Shown: one piece after another, positions 9,976 through 20,808 of the stretch
Numbering within the stretch: position 1 is the stretch's first letter
Layout of the letters: every line of letters begins with the position of its first letter
From: Phytophthora colocasiae
Lineage: Eukaryota > Oomycota > Peronosporomycetes > Peronosporales > Peronosporaceae
Reading direction: 5' to 3'
NCBI GenBank assembly: GCA_018806915.1
Contig: JAGKQI010000103.1
Coordinates: 1,736,001-1,800,000, forward strand
Length of the DNA stretch: 64,000 nt
Program-made: the position numbers and the translations under genes
Notes under the pieces: model-generated
Seen by the model: the letters and a program-made list of their open reading frames with translations, nothing else
Told to the model about the DNA's origin: nothing
Databases searched by the model: none

Positions 9976-9986
9976 GGAGGGGTGAG
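9976..9986 (+). promoter_or_regulatory. Polypurine tract of Gypsy-1a
   Basis: GGAGGGGTGAG directly precedes the 3' LTR, the expected place for the plus-strand primer of reverse transcription. Confidence 0.75.
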
Positions 9987-10176
9987 TGTATCAGAAATGA
10001 TAGATATGCGTTTAGAAAGTCTAGGCTATTAAGTAGGTCATGCTAATATAGGGGCTCCCGCAACCAGTCATTTCGTTGCCGGGCAGTTGGTCGGGGATCG
10101 ACCACACTTCGGATTATCCCCGCCAGCCCCAACCAGCTTCACCTCTTCTCCCTCCAGCCGGGGCCAGTTTGATTCA
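9987..10176 (+). repeat. 3' LTR of Gypsy-1a
   Basis: 190 bp from TGTATCAG to GATTCA, one substitution from the 5' LTR, followed by the second CGTAC target duplicate (10177-10181). Confidence 0.95.
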
Positions 10177-10671
10177 CGTACGCTCGCGTTGTGTGGCAGA
10201 ACAGTGAGCTCAGCGATGTTGTCAACCCCGCAGGTTGGGCCCCCTGGAACAGCGCAACCAGCACGGCTAACGTCACGTTCAAAGAATTCAACAACAGCGG
10301 TCCAGGTGCAGCTATTGACCAGCGAGTGTCCTTCAGCGGCCAATTGAACGCGGCGGTGAATATCAAGGACCTTTTTGGAGAAGGTTTCGAGTCGGAGTGG
10401 TGGGTGGACACGAAGTTCTTGTGAACAGAGAGCTCACCGTTGATAGAGTCAATTTGTAGGATTTCCGCTGCATAATGTCAAGTAAACACAATTTTTGCTG
10501 TCACTTTTTTGATGTGGAAAGTTAGTTACCAATGTTACCACTGGTTGCATTGCATTATACAAATGCCGGAAGCGATTGGCGTCGTTTTTCAGGGATTCTT
10601 GATCTTACTGGAGGGAAGTCAGTCTCGATTAACAAGATCAACGTGCAAGATCACTGTAGGTAGCAGTAGGA

Positions 10672-10805
10672 CTAGAGTTCGAACTCCTCTTCATGAACGT
10701 CGAAATTGGCTCCATCTAACGCCACCACGGCCTCATTTGTCGCCATCTTCAGTCCTGGCGGACCAGACACGAATACACCCACAGTAGGAAGTAGACTTTG
10801 GGGGT
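10672..10805 (-). pseudogene. 3' fragment of the ferric-reductase/NOX-like gene (block 1)
   Basis: The fragment matches the 3' end of the gene at 44149-46464 and keeps the NADPH-site motif (here SGPPG, where the full copy has CGPPG). It has 11 bases (within 10717-10732) that the full copy lacks, so its frame runs on to an acidic tail ending in FEL before TAG (10672-10674). That tail is probably ancestral. About 2.56 kb of upstream gene sequence is missing; similarity to block 2 resumes near 10826 in the spacer upstream of that gene. Confidence 0.8.
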
Positions 10806-11010
10806 GTTCTTGCTCCAGGTCGATATTGACCGTCTTAACTTTGATGGCGATGATATCTTGAACAGTTTTGGGACAAAACATCCCAAAAAAAATTAAAAAA
10901 TTAGTTTGTCATTTTTACGTGTACTACATTCGCAGAGCTTGGCTCCACACGTACCATTGATAACCAACAAATCTGTTGTGTTTTGGGTTTTGAGTTGCTT
11001 GAAAGTCGAG

Positions 11011-11264
11011 TTAGTCAAATGGCCAGGCCTTGTTGAGTGTTCCGACGAAGTTACCATCCTTCATAGGGACATTTGCTTTGCCGAAGTCCTGATTCTCCAG
11101 TGCCAATCGGGCTGCGTCAGTCAATTGCTCCCACATGATGAGGTCCTGGCAGTGACCTGTCTCGGTCGTACTCCCAAAAGTGACCTGTCTCAGTCGTACT
11201 CCCAAAAGCGTGGTTGTTTGGCCACTTACTCTCGTAGTTGACTTTAACACTGGTGTAGTACGTC
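11011..11264 (-). pseudogene. Truncated NLP gene, 3' end only (block 1)
   Basis: The last ~70 codons of an NLP toxin-family gene match the block-2 gene ending at 47002, with the same stop codon. A 28-bp unit is tandemly duplicated at about 11151-11207. Similarity ends at about 11264 and the sequence beyond is unrelated, so the central heptapeptide region and the secretion signal are absent. It cannot encode a functional protein. Confidence 0.85.
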
Positions 11265-11654
11265 CACGAGACGAAAACGGTAAACACACAGTTGGGGAAG
11301 CTGGCCCTTCCGGTAACAAGTTCTTGCCGATTGTATTGCTTGCTTGGAAGCAAAAAGAAAAGTGTCTAAAGCCCTGTTCTGCTAAACTACTCGCTACTGC
11401 GAGCCAAACGGACGTCCTTATGAAGTCAGTCCTTGTTGCTGCAGTTGCAACTGCAACTGCAACCTGTACCAGTTGATCGTACTGCAACCGCATACACCGA
11501 TCAATGTGCGAGAGGGTAAGGCTTTCAACCTGAGCCCCATGCTACAATTCCCCCCAAGACTTGCTCACACTCGCACAGCGAACGCAGCACTTGGAAATGT
11601 TCAAGAGTCTTGACAATCATTATGGTACACGGTACCAATTTAAAATGCACTGAA
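11265..11654. other. Unassigned sequence between NLP remnant and SINE
   Basis: No gene is recognised. A short repeated run of the TGCAAC type lies near 11440-11465. This stretch replaces the missing part of the block-1 NLP gene. Confidence 0.5.
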
Positions 11655-11674
11655 CTTCAGTCATGATGATGTTA

Positions 11675-11907
11675 TGATGATTTTGGGCCTCCTGGTGGTC
11701 CACTGGTGTACGCACCACAAAGCTTCGCACTTGGCAGGCGTTCGAGTCCCTCCGGGAACTTACTTTCCAGATGATAAGAAATGATTAGCATTCGAAAATT
11801 CAATATCCCATTCAAGCAATTCACAATCACAATCAAACCTTCAGAATCAATAGCCAAGCCAAGTAATAGCAACCAGGAATAACCAGTTAATCAACTTCAA
11901 TTCCTTT
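11675..11907 (+). mobile_element. tRNA-derived SINE, copy 1
   Basis: The element is flanked by a perfect 20-bp target duplication (11655-11674 and 11908-11927). Its head holds an A-box-like TGGTCCACTGG and, about 32 nt later, a B-box-like CGTTCGAGTCC, the split promoter of a tRNA. The body after the head is AT-rich and matches the copy at 40299-40517 across its whole length. It encodes no protein and must have been copied by a LINE. This copy has about 15 extra bases at the 5' end. Confidence 0.85.
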
Positions 11908-11927
11908 CTTCAGTCATGATGATGTTA

Positions 11928-12209
11928 ATGACACCATCTGACTCAACAATTACGTCACAATTGTGTCATCACTTTTCCACCATACAGTGTATCCATGGCT
12001 ACTGCCATAGTTGTACACAGGGAGTGATACTACCACAACCCAACGTTACCAAATAGCATTCGCTACATTAGCACCTAATCACACTGTGATTGTTGTTGCA
12101 ACAGCACTGCTGTCACAAACGGACTTGTATCCACTGGATACGTTGCCAGTAGGGCAAAATTGATGCAACAGCAACGCTTCCGCCACACCTGTACCCACCA
12201 CATTGTGCA
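11928..12209. other. Unassigned, possibly 3' region of a family-3 Gypsy
   Basis: No gene is seen. The stretch lies directly 3' of the family-3 pol end on the minus strand and could be its untranslated region or LTR remnant, but no matching partner LTR was found in the window. Confidence 0.4.
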
Positions 12210-13377
12210 CTAGACTAGCTCAAAAGCAGCGGCCAACTTGTCATCCTTGACTGCAACAACGTAGTCACGGACCAAAGAAGGGACGTCCTTAGACATCACC
12301 TGAAGTGGTTCCCACGACTCCTCAATATCCTCCAAACCACACCAGCTCACTAGCAACTCGAAGCTCCGGGTATCCTCATTCCATCGGTGCTTGATAAGTT
12401 GCTGGACCTTCAGCACGATGCCTTGGGCAGCAACATGCTCTAAAAGCTCTTCAGTCACTTCCAAGTCACTGTCTGCATAGAACTTAAGGCGTGAGGTGTG
12501 CACATTTTGTTCGGCGCCCGTGATGAGGTGGCGGACTCGAAATGAGTGAGAGTCTGCACGCCTGATAACGTACGGGCCAACCCATGTCACGAGCAACTTA
12601 CTGTGTCGTCGCTCATCGACACGTGATCTTAGGACGTAATCACCGACAGAAAAGTTGGCGACTTGTGCCCCTCTGGACTTTCTCCTGTTCGAAAGTGTTA
12701 TCTTCTCACGCTTGTCGGTAACCTCACGGTGGATGTGGAGCTCTGTCGTTGGTCGTCTGGGGAACAGGGCTCTGGGTTTCAAACGACTCACATGCACCCA
12801 GGGGTTTACGCGATAGCCGGTTTCTGCAACCTTGAGTCGTACTCTGAAGTCATCTAGCATTTCACCGATCCTGAAGGGTCCGTGCCACATGTGTGCCAGT
12901 TTCCTGCTCAACCCCGTTTGTAATTTAGGGATGTAGAGCCATACGGCGTCACCAATAGCAAAGCCTGATATCAGACGCTCTGATAATTCGTTCCACTTTC
13001 TGGTTCGTTCTTCAAACCGGTCGCGTTTTGCCTTCTTCTGGAGATCCTCGGCACACGCCAGAGCATAACCATAGTCTCGCTGCATCTTCCTTCGGCACTC
13101 GTAGGCAGTTCGCTCCTAAGTCGTCGACGGCTTGAGTCCGAGCATGGCGGACATCCCAACCATGCACCATATAGAAAGGCGTTTCCAGACGGGTGACATC
13201 GAACGACGAATTCAAAGCGAACATCAGACGTTCAGCATGATCATCCCAATCACTCTGATCCGCCTCAGAGATATATGCCTTACTTACGCGCACCACAGTC
13301 TGTACCGACCGTTCCTGCTGGCCGTTAGCTTGAAGCTGGTACCAACGGGTTGGTATTCTGCCAGGATGTCGTACCAT
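12210..13377 (-). pseudogene. Family-3 Gypsy pol: integrase end and chromodomain
   Basis: Two overlapping frames joined by a frameshift near 13050 encode the integrase core end (an NGQQERSVQTV motif equivalent to the usual DGQ-ER-NR), a long linker with two SH3-like modules (HMWHGPFRIGE and TWVGPYVIRRA), and a chromodomain (LLVSWCGLEDIEESWEP). The 291-residue part at 12210-13085 is open. The right end is an abrupt join near 13340-13385 to family-1 RNase H sequence, with a short shared run (CCAACGGGTTGGTATTCT) at the junction, so the locus is a chimera. Confidence 0.8.
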
Positions 13378-15340
13378 CGAGCGAGACGTCGATTCGCCAT
13401 CTTCTACTGGAAAATACCTTCGAGAGACTTGTAATCTGTTTCAATGATCACTGATCGATCCAAACAGTAAATCCGAAATGCAGCTAACGCATTAACAATT
13501 GCGAGTAGCTCTTGCTGCTGAGTAGGGTACTCTACTCTGCTGATTTCATCTTCCGACTCGTGAACGCGAACGGTCGCTCGACACCATCAACCACTTGGAA
13601 AAGAACGCCACCGACAGCAAACTGACTTGCATCGGTTCGTAGATGCATCTGCTTTGTAAAATCAGGCAAGTGCAAAACGGGTGTATCGGCTAATCATTGT
13701 TTCAGTTCCTTGAAGTCCTTGAGTTGCTCCGCGTTCAGTGAGATCTTCGAGTTCCGTTGGCTCTTCTTCGTCAGCAGAGTAAACAGAGGTGCAGTCAGCT
13801 CTGCATACTGTTCAAAAAATCGTTGCACGTATCCAGTCAAACCGAGAAAACTGTGCAACTGATCTTGAGTTCTTGGAACCGGCCAATCACGAATTGTTTG
13901 CACCTTGTCAGGTTCGATTCGTACACCGTTGCACCCGATGAAATCCCCAAGACATGGAATCTCTTCGGCGCAGAACACACACTTCGACAACTTCACATAC
14001 AACTTGTTTGCCTTGAGAATCTCGAGCACGTCGCGCAGCGCTTGGAGATGCTTGTCGATATTCTTGGACTTCGTGAAGATATAGATATCATCATAGAACG
14101 ACCGGGTATGTAGCAACCCCTTAAACAGAGACGATGTCAATCGGTGCATCGTTGCCGGCGCGTTGCTACTTGATATGATCAAAATTCATTCGTACTTGGT
14201 AGTAGGCGGACATCAGATCCATGCACGAAGAATAGTAGGCACCTGCCATACTGTCGAAAACATCTTCTTTCCGAGTCATCGGCACACTCTGACGAATTGT
14301 ATTCGTGTGTGAGGTACCAGTAATCATGGACGGGTTTCCGAACACAAACGTTGGGGCCGCATGTGGACTGATGCTTGGAGGGATCAATCCCTTGGAAATC
14401 ATCTCGCGTACCCACTTGTCGATCTCGGTCTGATAGTCGCCACTGTTGACGATACATCGCCACGCTTGTATCCTTCACATCGATCCGGTGCTCAATCTCA
14501 CGCTCCATAGGTAACCTAACCCATCAGGTAACTCTGGATTGAACACGGTATCCTTGTACTCCTCGAGAACTGGAAACGCTGGAATATCCTTGAGTGACTC
14601 CCAGTCAGTGTGAAGAAATCGTTTAGCCTTCTCTAATCCAACATTGCCGGGTACGTCACTCCGCTTGATGTCACGTCCGATCTCCTTGATTGTGTCGTTC
14701 GTCAGCACGATCATGAAATTGGTCTTTCGCCGATAGACAGAGAAACTTCCTCAGTTTATTCCTTGTGATGTACTTGGTCTCAACTCCTTCCGAGTCAACT
14801 ACCCCAAGAGTAAACATTGCTTCCACTTGAGCATCCTTCTTCTGTCGCCGAGAGAGATTCGTGACGCTCCAGCTGGTCTTTCAGCGGTTTCCACCTCGCA
14901 CTTCGACTGCGTTTCTGGCACGGCGGCTCGACAGGAATTACGGCTTATCGTGGTAGAGCTTTTGCTGTCCACAGCATCATGAAGCCCAGAGCCAATCGCC
15001 TGACTGTACTTCCCGCAGTGAGTTGAAGTATCCATTGCGGAGGCTCCACCGGAGTCGGTATCCTTGACGCATCGACGTTTCCAGTCGACGTTCGGTTGTA
15101 CATCCACAAGACTGGCATCCCGAGAACACAATCGGACTTATCGGGGATATCGAAGACGACAGCAACACACTGATAGTTGGGTACACCCTTGAGTTGAATC
15201 TCAACCTTCACTAGTTCCAACTTGGACTCTCCAATCTTGTTGTCGCCAAGTTTCACTCGAATGGTACGCTCCGAGTACACTTGAGTCTTCAATTCACGCG
15301 ATACATACACTGTTGTAGCACCTCAGTCCAGGAGAAACTT
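13370..15340 (-). pseudogene. Family-1 Gypsy copy B, pol part (protease to RNase H)
   Basis: The stretch matches the pol of Gypsy-1a from the protease to the RNase H region on the minus strand but is broken by small deletions and stops. RT has lost the segment between the SNAPA and HIKYTA regions, and the region before RT has frameshifts. The right end at 15340 is the insertion point of Gypsy-2a, exactly in the codons just before the protease DCGA motif; the gene continues at 23317. Many of its lesions are shared with copy A at 23756-26237, so the two are duplicates of one defective element. Confidence 0.85.
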
Positions 15341-15753
15341 TGCAGCGGGGCTGCGTAGGTGTGCACGACACAGAGGAAGTTTAGTTGACTCGTAGAGTCC
15401 TGCTTGCAAGGCACTAGCCTTCGGTTCTATACAAGAACCAAGTAATCCACTAAATACGGGACTACCACAATCAGTGTCCCTATAATAAAGGAACTAACAC
15501 TAATTATGTAAAATGCAAACTGATTTTTATTGACTTTATTGCCCTAATCCTAAATGTAACGGATTTAGTATCTAGCATACTAAATCCTAATCAAAATGTA
15601 ATGTGTGGCTCTGAGCTAACTGCCAGCAACTGGCTACATATGTGACGTGTGAGAAACACTATGTGTCGTACACAGATATGTGACTTGTGACCCGGATGGT
15701 GTATACCACACCAACTGTAGGCAAGGCGCACAGCGCCGTGTAACCCCGTTACA
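15341..15753 (-). repeat. 3' LTR of Gypsy-2a
   Basis: 413 bp; read on the minus strand it begins TGTAAC and ends CTGCA. It is identical to 22904-23316 except for one base. The 5' end contains a small inverted repeat, TGTAAC with GTTACA. Confidence 0.95.
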
Positions 15754-15766
15754 CCCTCCCCCACCA
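15754..15766 (-). promoter_or_regulatory. Polypurine tract of Gypsy-2a
   Basis: On the minus strand GGTGGGGGAGG directly precedes the 3' LTR. The same tract is present in Gypsy-2b at about 54566-54578. Confidence 0.75.
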
Positions 15767-15929
15767 AACCGTGGATACGGAGTATCTACAACTGCAGACA
15801 TAACTGCCTTGTCAAGGCCTTGTCACCGGCAACTTTCCGATAAAAGAATTCTCTCAACGAGAGTGCGCGTGCGCGCTGGCTCAACGAGCACATTCTCCAA
15901 TTCTCCCCAGCGAGACAACCGCTCCTGAG

Positions 15930-17691
15930 GTGTCCCGTGACCAGGCGTCTACGCCTCAGCGCCTCAGCGCTTTCCGGTCTGAGCCCTCGGCTCCTCTCAC
16001 GCTCTCCGTTTCGGAGTATTTCGCGGCGTCTCGCCTTCGCTACGGAGCGATGTTCAAGGCCAGCCCGACGTCAAGTGGTAGCGGTGGCTCACCCTTCGAG
16101 TACACGACAGCGTCGCCGACGCGCGACCCAGGTCGCTCTCCCACGGAGGAAGGCGAGGTCGAAGTGGACTACGAGGAGTCCGAACTGGGCGATGCCCCTG
16201 CGTCTCCTGCTCCTGCGAGCTCTCGGACTGCTCGGCCTGAGCTGCGCTCTCCACGTGATCCACGTCGGTACTCAATTCCTCGGCAGCTGCGTCAGCCCAA
16301 TCCATTCCCAGAGGGACCTTCGAGCCTCGTGCTCAACGCGTTGCGCAGCGCACCACCACTTCCTGCTCGCGATGAGCCAGAGTCGATCAGGGACGTCGAG
16401 GACGCGATCATCAACCCACTGGATGAGGCGCAGGAGGCCTCTATGAGCGGGGCTCCAGAGTCACGTCGACCAGCCCAACGGGACATCGTGGGGACTTCGT
16501 CGCGACGCGACTATGGCTTCGAGCCTCGTGACCCTGCTGAGCAGGTGAAGCAATTGATGGCACAGCCAAACCTGCACGGTTACGCCATAGGCGTACCACC
16601 TCGCACGGTGACCGAGACTCAGCAACGGCAAGGGCTCCATGAGCGTTTCCTGACCCCGCAGGTGTGCACACTCGCCGAGTATCGGCAACGCTTAGATAAG
16701 CAACGGCGACGGGAGTCTGTACCTCAGATGAGGACTTATCCACTCCTTCTCCAAACTGGAGAGACTACCCGGGACTACATGGTCCATGTGGCCACCTGGG
16801 CCGAGGCTTCACGGAAGCTCGCGTCGTTTGATCGCCTCATGGAGAGTTGCTCCGAGGTGGACGTCCGCCTCGCTCGAGGTCTACTCTTCCAGTACGCGAA
16901 GCTACGCGTGCGGCCCGGCCGCTTTCCTCGCCACACGACGGCAGTGGCTCCCGCCTCTCAGGCCACTATTCCTGCTTCGCAGGACGCTCCTCCAGTCTCC
17001 GAGGGAGACTCGCTGGCTGTGCCAGCCACGGACCAGAGCCTGAGCTCGGCTGCTAGTCCGTCAGCTTCTCACACTAGTGGTGAGAAGCGGGTGTCGACCG
17101 AGTGGTCGACCTCGAGCCCTTCGGGCGCCTCCGATCTTCGCGATCAAAAGCGTCCACGACGTCAGGGCAGTCCTGCCTCAGGGGCCCTTCAAACCCCCAA
17201 GAGTTTTGGGAATGAGGATACCCACGCCACTTTACCAGATACTGGTTTTGACTACGGTGGCGACGCCGCGCCATCAGGCGCTCCACGTGGTAGTGGGGTC
17301 CCCTGCTCATCGAGCAACGGCGGAGGAGGCCGATTCGCTGCGGGACGCAATACTCAACGAGTGTGATGAGCGCTATCTGTCGCAGCGCGCTTGGTATCAA
17401 CTCGATCACTCGGTCGGTACTCTCCAGAGTCAGACTCAGTCTCTTCAGGGGAACCTGGAGAGTGTTTGGCATTCGCATGCCCGTCTCGCTCATGACATAG
17501 AGGAGATTGAAAGCCGGGTGGCTTGGCTCGAAGGTCCTCAGTCCTTGACTGCTCGCCTGCACCAGCAGGAGCTTCAGCTCGCTGAGCTGCGGGGTCAGGT
17601 GACGTTGCTGCTGCAGATGACGCAGCCTGGGCGCGTGTCGTCGGCGCCAGCGCCTCCGCGCTCACCCCCGCGGGGTCCCGATATGGCTTAA
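15930..17691 (+). CDS. Antisense ORF of Gypsy-2a (disordered protein with C-terminal coiled coil)
   Basis: A 478-residue frame (15930-17366) runs opposite to pol; Met at 16048 is another possible start. It is Ser/Pro/Arg-rich at first, with a conserved central block around EQVKQLMAQPNLHGYA and FLTPQVCTLAEYRQRLD. A 2-nt deletion near 17297-17300, compared with Gypsy-2b, shifts the frame; the downstream continuation to the stop at 17691 has about 100 residues of heptad-like Leu/Glu/Gln sequence (LQSQTQ, HDIEEIESRVAWLEG, LAELRGQVTLLLQM) predicting a coiled coil. From about 17074 on it overlaps the chromodomain part of pol on the other strand. No known family is recognised. Confidence 0.6.
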
Positions 17692-18793
17692 GCAAGCCGA
17701 CGTAGAACACAGGGTGTGTTCGCATCCGCTTTGGCAAGTCAAGTGTGTATGCCAGGCCCTTCTTGGCCACGACCGTAAATGGTCCGATGAAGCGCGGACG
17801 CAATTTCGTCTTAAAGACGCTCGACACTGCATGTGTAGGTAGGTTCTTAGCGTTTAATAAATCCTGGTCACCGACCTTAAATTCCCATACATTGCTTCTA
17901 CCTTTTGCATCAGCGTGTTCCTTCTGAACGTCTTGGCTTTCAGCCATCGCGTCACGCACACGGCGTAATACGCTCAATCTCACCGAGAGGAAGTCATCGA
18001 CTTGTTTACGCACAGCAGAAGGGCTGATATCAGCAAGCTCGGAGTCGAGCGACGGCACAGTCTCTCCCCCACTAAGCCCGAGGCCACCGCGTGGCGGAGT
18101 GAGCGGGACACGCGGATGCGCAAGGCCGTTCACGTAGAACGGGTGAAGCCTGTCGAGGCATGCACCGCATTGTTCATTGAGAACTCAACGAGAGGGAGCA
18201 TAGCGCTCCAACGCTTCGGCGTGTCAGCGCATACGCTGCGGAGGATGTCCTCCAGGACGCGGTTCACGCGTTCGGTCTGACCGTCGGTCTGCGGATGGTC
18301 CGCCGTGGACATGTCCAGTCGAGTGCCCAGCACCTTGAAGACGGACGTCCAGAAGTGACCCGTGAAACGGGGATCTCGATCCGAGAAAATGGTCTCTGGC
18401 AGCCCATGCTGGCGGAAGACCCGATCGATGAAGATCGTCGCTGTACCAGCGCCATCGACGGTGTCCGGCACAGCCGCTAGGTGAGCCATCTTGCTCAGAC
18501 GGTCAACAAAGACCACCACGCCCGTGTTGCCTGCCGAGTCCTTCGGCAGGCCAAACACAAAGTCCATACTTATGGAGTGCCAACACCCAGTGGGTACAGG
18601 CAAGCTCGCCAAAGGCGCAGCCGCATGCGGCGAGGGTTTAACCCGCTGACACGTCTCGCACGTGCGCACATATGTGCTGACCCCCTTGTACATCTTCGGT
18701 CACCACTACATGGAGCTCACCGAGCCGTAGGTCTTCTCGCGACCGAGGTGGCCGCCTGTGGGTGTGTCATGGGCCTCGTAGAGGATACGGTAC
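17074..18793 (-). pseudogene. pol: Gypsy-2a integrase and chromodomain region
   Basis: The integrase core keeps MDFVFGLP, SDRDPRF and the catalytic Glu in DGQTERVNRVLED. It is followed by an integrase C-terminal module (RPRFIGPFTVVAKKG), a Pro/Ala-rich linker and a chromodomain (YLVKWRGYPHSQNSWGFEGPL). The zinc-finger part before the core is cut by a deletion near 18850 against Gypsy-2b, and a frameshift separates the linker from the chromodomain. Integrase would insert the cDNA; the chromodomain would guide it to chromatin. Confidence 0.85.
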
Positions 18794-18794
18794 T

Positions 18795-20732
18795 TCAGAT
18801 CCTCATCGTGAGGAACCACCACACGTGGTGGGTCATCCTGACCCCGCCTTCCAGGCTGTAGCGTTGGAGTCTCGCCTTTAGGCGTCGTGACAGAGTCACC
18901 TTTGAGTCCTTAAACTCATCGCTCCCTAGAGCTTGAAGCAGCGCGACACAGGAGTCGTCCTGAGCGTACGCTGCTCGAACCATGTCCGTCACGGACGTTG
19001 TCACCGAGGTGACATGAGATAACTCATAGTCCGGGCGACGCGATAACGCGTCAGCGAGGACGTTCTGCCTGCCAGGCTTGTACTTCACCTCGAAGTTATA
19101 CTCCGCAAAGAAGGAGAGCCATCGGGCCATCCTCTGCGAGAGGTGAGGCGACTGCGTCGCTGTGGGTAGTGACGCATGATCCGTGTAGATCACAAACGGC
19201 TTGGAGCCGAGCAGGTGAACCCTGAATTTGACGAGAGCGTACTTCATCGCAAGTAGCTCCTTGTCGTGAACTGGATAGTTCTTCTCAGCAGCCTTGAGCT
19301 GCCGAGACTCAAACGCAATGACGCGTTCGCGCCCTTCGGCGTCCGCTTGTAGCAAAGCACTGCCGATGGCAAAGTCCGAGGCGTCACAGACGACGATGAA
19401 CGGACGATCGGGGTCTGGCAACGCCAGTATCGGTGCCTGAAGCAGGCTATCCTTGATACGAGTGAACGCACTCTCGTGCTCAGCACGCCATACCCATTCG
19501 GCATCCTTCTTAAGGAGATCCGTCAGTGGCCGAGCCAACTCAGCGTAGTTCTCGCTATACTTGTGCAAGTAGTTGGCCAAGCCCAGCCACTTACGCAAGT
19601 CCTTCTGGTTCAAGGGAACCGGCCAGTCCACAATGGCCTTGACCTTTGCTGGATCAGCACGAAGGCCATGCTTCCCAATGAAGCACCCTAGGAAGGGGAT
19701 TTCTTCCGCGCCAAAGACGCACTTGTCTGCGTTGGCGTACAATTTGTTCGTGCGCATGCACTCGAGCGCAGCTCTCACGTGTTTCACGTGCACCTCAACG
19801 TCAGTCTTGCCGTGTTCGGCCTGACTGTGGACGAACACGTCGTCAAAGTACGTCTGTGCGAATGCCCGCAGGGGCCTGAACAGCTGCGTCACTAGACGAT
19901 TGAACGTTGCAGGCGCATTCGAGAGCCCTTGGGGCATGACGAGCCACTCCCAGAGCATACCGCTCGGGGTGCTCACCGCTGTAAGCGGAATGTCACTGGC
20001 TCGCATGAGCAGCTGATAGTAGCCATCGACTAAGTCTAGCGCACTGTACATGGTGCAACCCACCATGTTGTTCTGAAGAACATCCTTCCTAGGAATCGGC
20101 GTCTGCGCCGGAATCGTGGTAGCGTTGAGCTTGTTAAAAGCGTGAACGATACGCCACTTGCCATTCGGCTTTCTGACACAGAACGTAGGCGCGGAGTGCG
20201 GAGACTTGCTCTCGCGCACGAGACCCGCCGCGTGCTTCGCACGGAAGAAGGCGTCAATGACGTCGCATTGCTCTTTAGGAAGAGGCCACTGCCGGGTCAC
20301 GCAGTATTTAGTTCCGGGAACTAAGTCGATCTCGTGACGAACGCCTCAGTCAGGAGGCAGGCCGCTCGGTGGTTCCTTCGAGACCACGTCTCCATATTCC
20401 TTCAGCAAGGAGTAGAAGGGATCCGAGGGATTCTTGAGGATCTCCGATCCACTCCTGGCGTTCAACGCCTTCTTGACTTCGGCCAAGACGGACTCGTCAA
20501 CGAGGGACGATGAGTTTAACTCCTCTTCAGGTCGAACGATGACTACCTCGGCGAGTTCGCCAGCCTTCAAGGCATCGCCAAAGTCGGCGAACAACATCTC
20601 CTCTAACTCAAGGAGTTTGTCGACACTCGGCAACTCGTCCAGCAGGACGCTGCCTTCGGCACTGCCGTTCACTCCATCAACCAGAGTGTATAGCTGTCCA
20701 CAGCCCTCCTGTGCGTCGGCACTCGACTTCAC
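18795..20732 (-). pseudogene. pol: Gypsy-2a reverse transcriptase and RNase H
   Basis: RT has APTFCVRKPNGKWRIVHAF, the catalytic YFDDVFVHS box and FLGCFIGKHGL. RNase H has VCDASDFAIG and YTDHASL. The frame is interrupted by one TGA between the linker (20346-20732) and RT (18795-20300); Gypsy-2b has CGA (Arg) there, so this is a point mutation. The 3' end near 18850 carries a deletion. Otherwise RT is open for 501 codons. Confidence 0.88.
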
Positions 20733-20808
20733 GGATGACTCAGACGCAGAGCGTCTAGCCCGAAGGGCCTTACGACGTCGTCGTCTAGCCGACGAACGTC
20801 CACTCGAC

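Larger units (their letters stand above)
3549..10176 (+). mobile_element. Gypsy-1a: complete chromodomain Ty3/Gypsy LTR retrotransposon
   Basis: The element is 6628 bp, begins TG and ends CA, has 190-bp LTRs and a 5-bp target duplication CGTAC. Between the LTRs lie a primer-binding site, gag, pol in the -1 frame with the order protease, RT, RNase H, integrase, chromodomain, then about 1.35 kb with an antisense ORF and a purine tract. The two LTRs differ at one position (3636 G, matching C near 10074), so insertion is very recent. Both long frames are open, so the element may be autonomous. It lies inside the block-1 pectin methylesterase gene. Confidence 0.95.
2754..10424 (+). pseudogene. Pectin methylesterase (CE8), block-1 copy, split by Gypsy-1a
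   Basis: The gene starts at ATG 2754 with a signal peptide three residues shorter than its paralogue at 42735. The reading frame stays open with all early CE8 motifs (GVYQE, QAVAV, QDTL, DFIFG, LGRPW) up to position 3548, where Gypsy-1a begins. The remaining 3' exonic sequence resumes at 10182 and ends at TGA 10422-10424. The five bases CGTAC occur on both sides of the element (3544-3548 and 10177-10181). The insert adds an early stop just beyond LGRPW, so the protein would lose its last ~80 residues of beta-helix. Only a few bases differ from the intact paralogue, so inactivation appears recent. Confidence 0.92.
371..11264 (+). repeat. Segmental duplication, block 1 (degraded copy)
   Basis: This block is paralogous to about 41527-47215. 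Matching pieces in the same order are the left edge (371-840), the PME upstream region and PME (about 2231-3548 and 10177-10424), the oxidoreductase 3' end (10672-10805), a spacer (about 10826-10985) and the NLP 3' end (11011-11260). Against block 2 it gains the hydrolase gene (about 840-2230) and Gypsy-1a, and lacks about 2.6 kb of the oxidoreductase and nearly all of the NLP gene. Similarity stops near 11264, inside what should be NLP coding sequence. Confidence 0.8.

Noticed and set aside
10985..11264. Functional second NLP gene in block 1
   Set aside because: Only the last ~70 codons remain and the joined upstream sequence is unrelated; the active-site region is absent.
11730..11760. Possible tRNA gene
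   Set aside because: A- and B-box words are present, but no cloverleaf or acceptor stem could be formed; two dispersed copies with target duplications fit a SINE.
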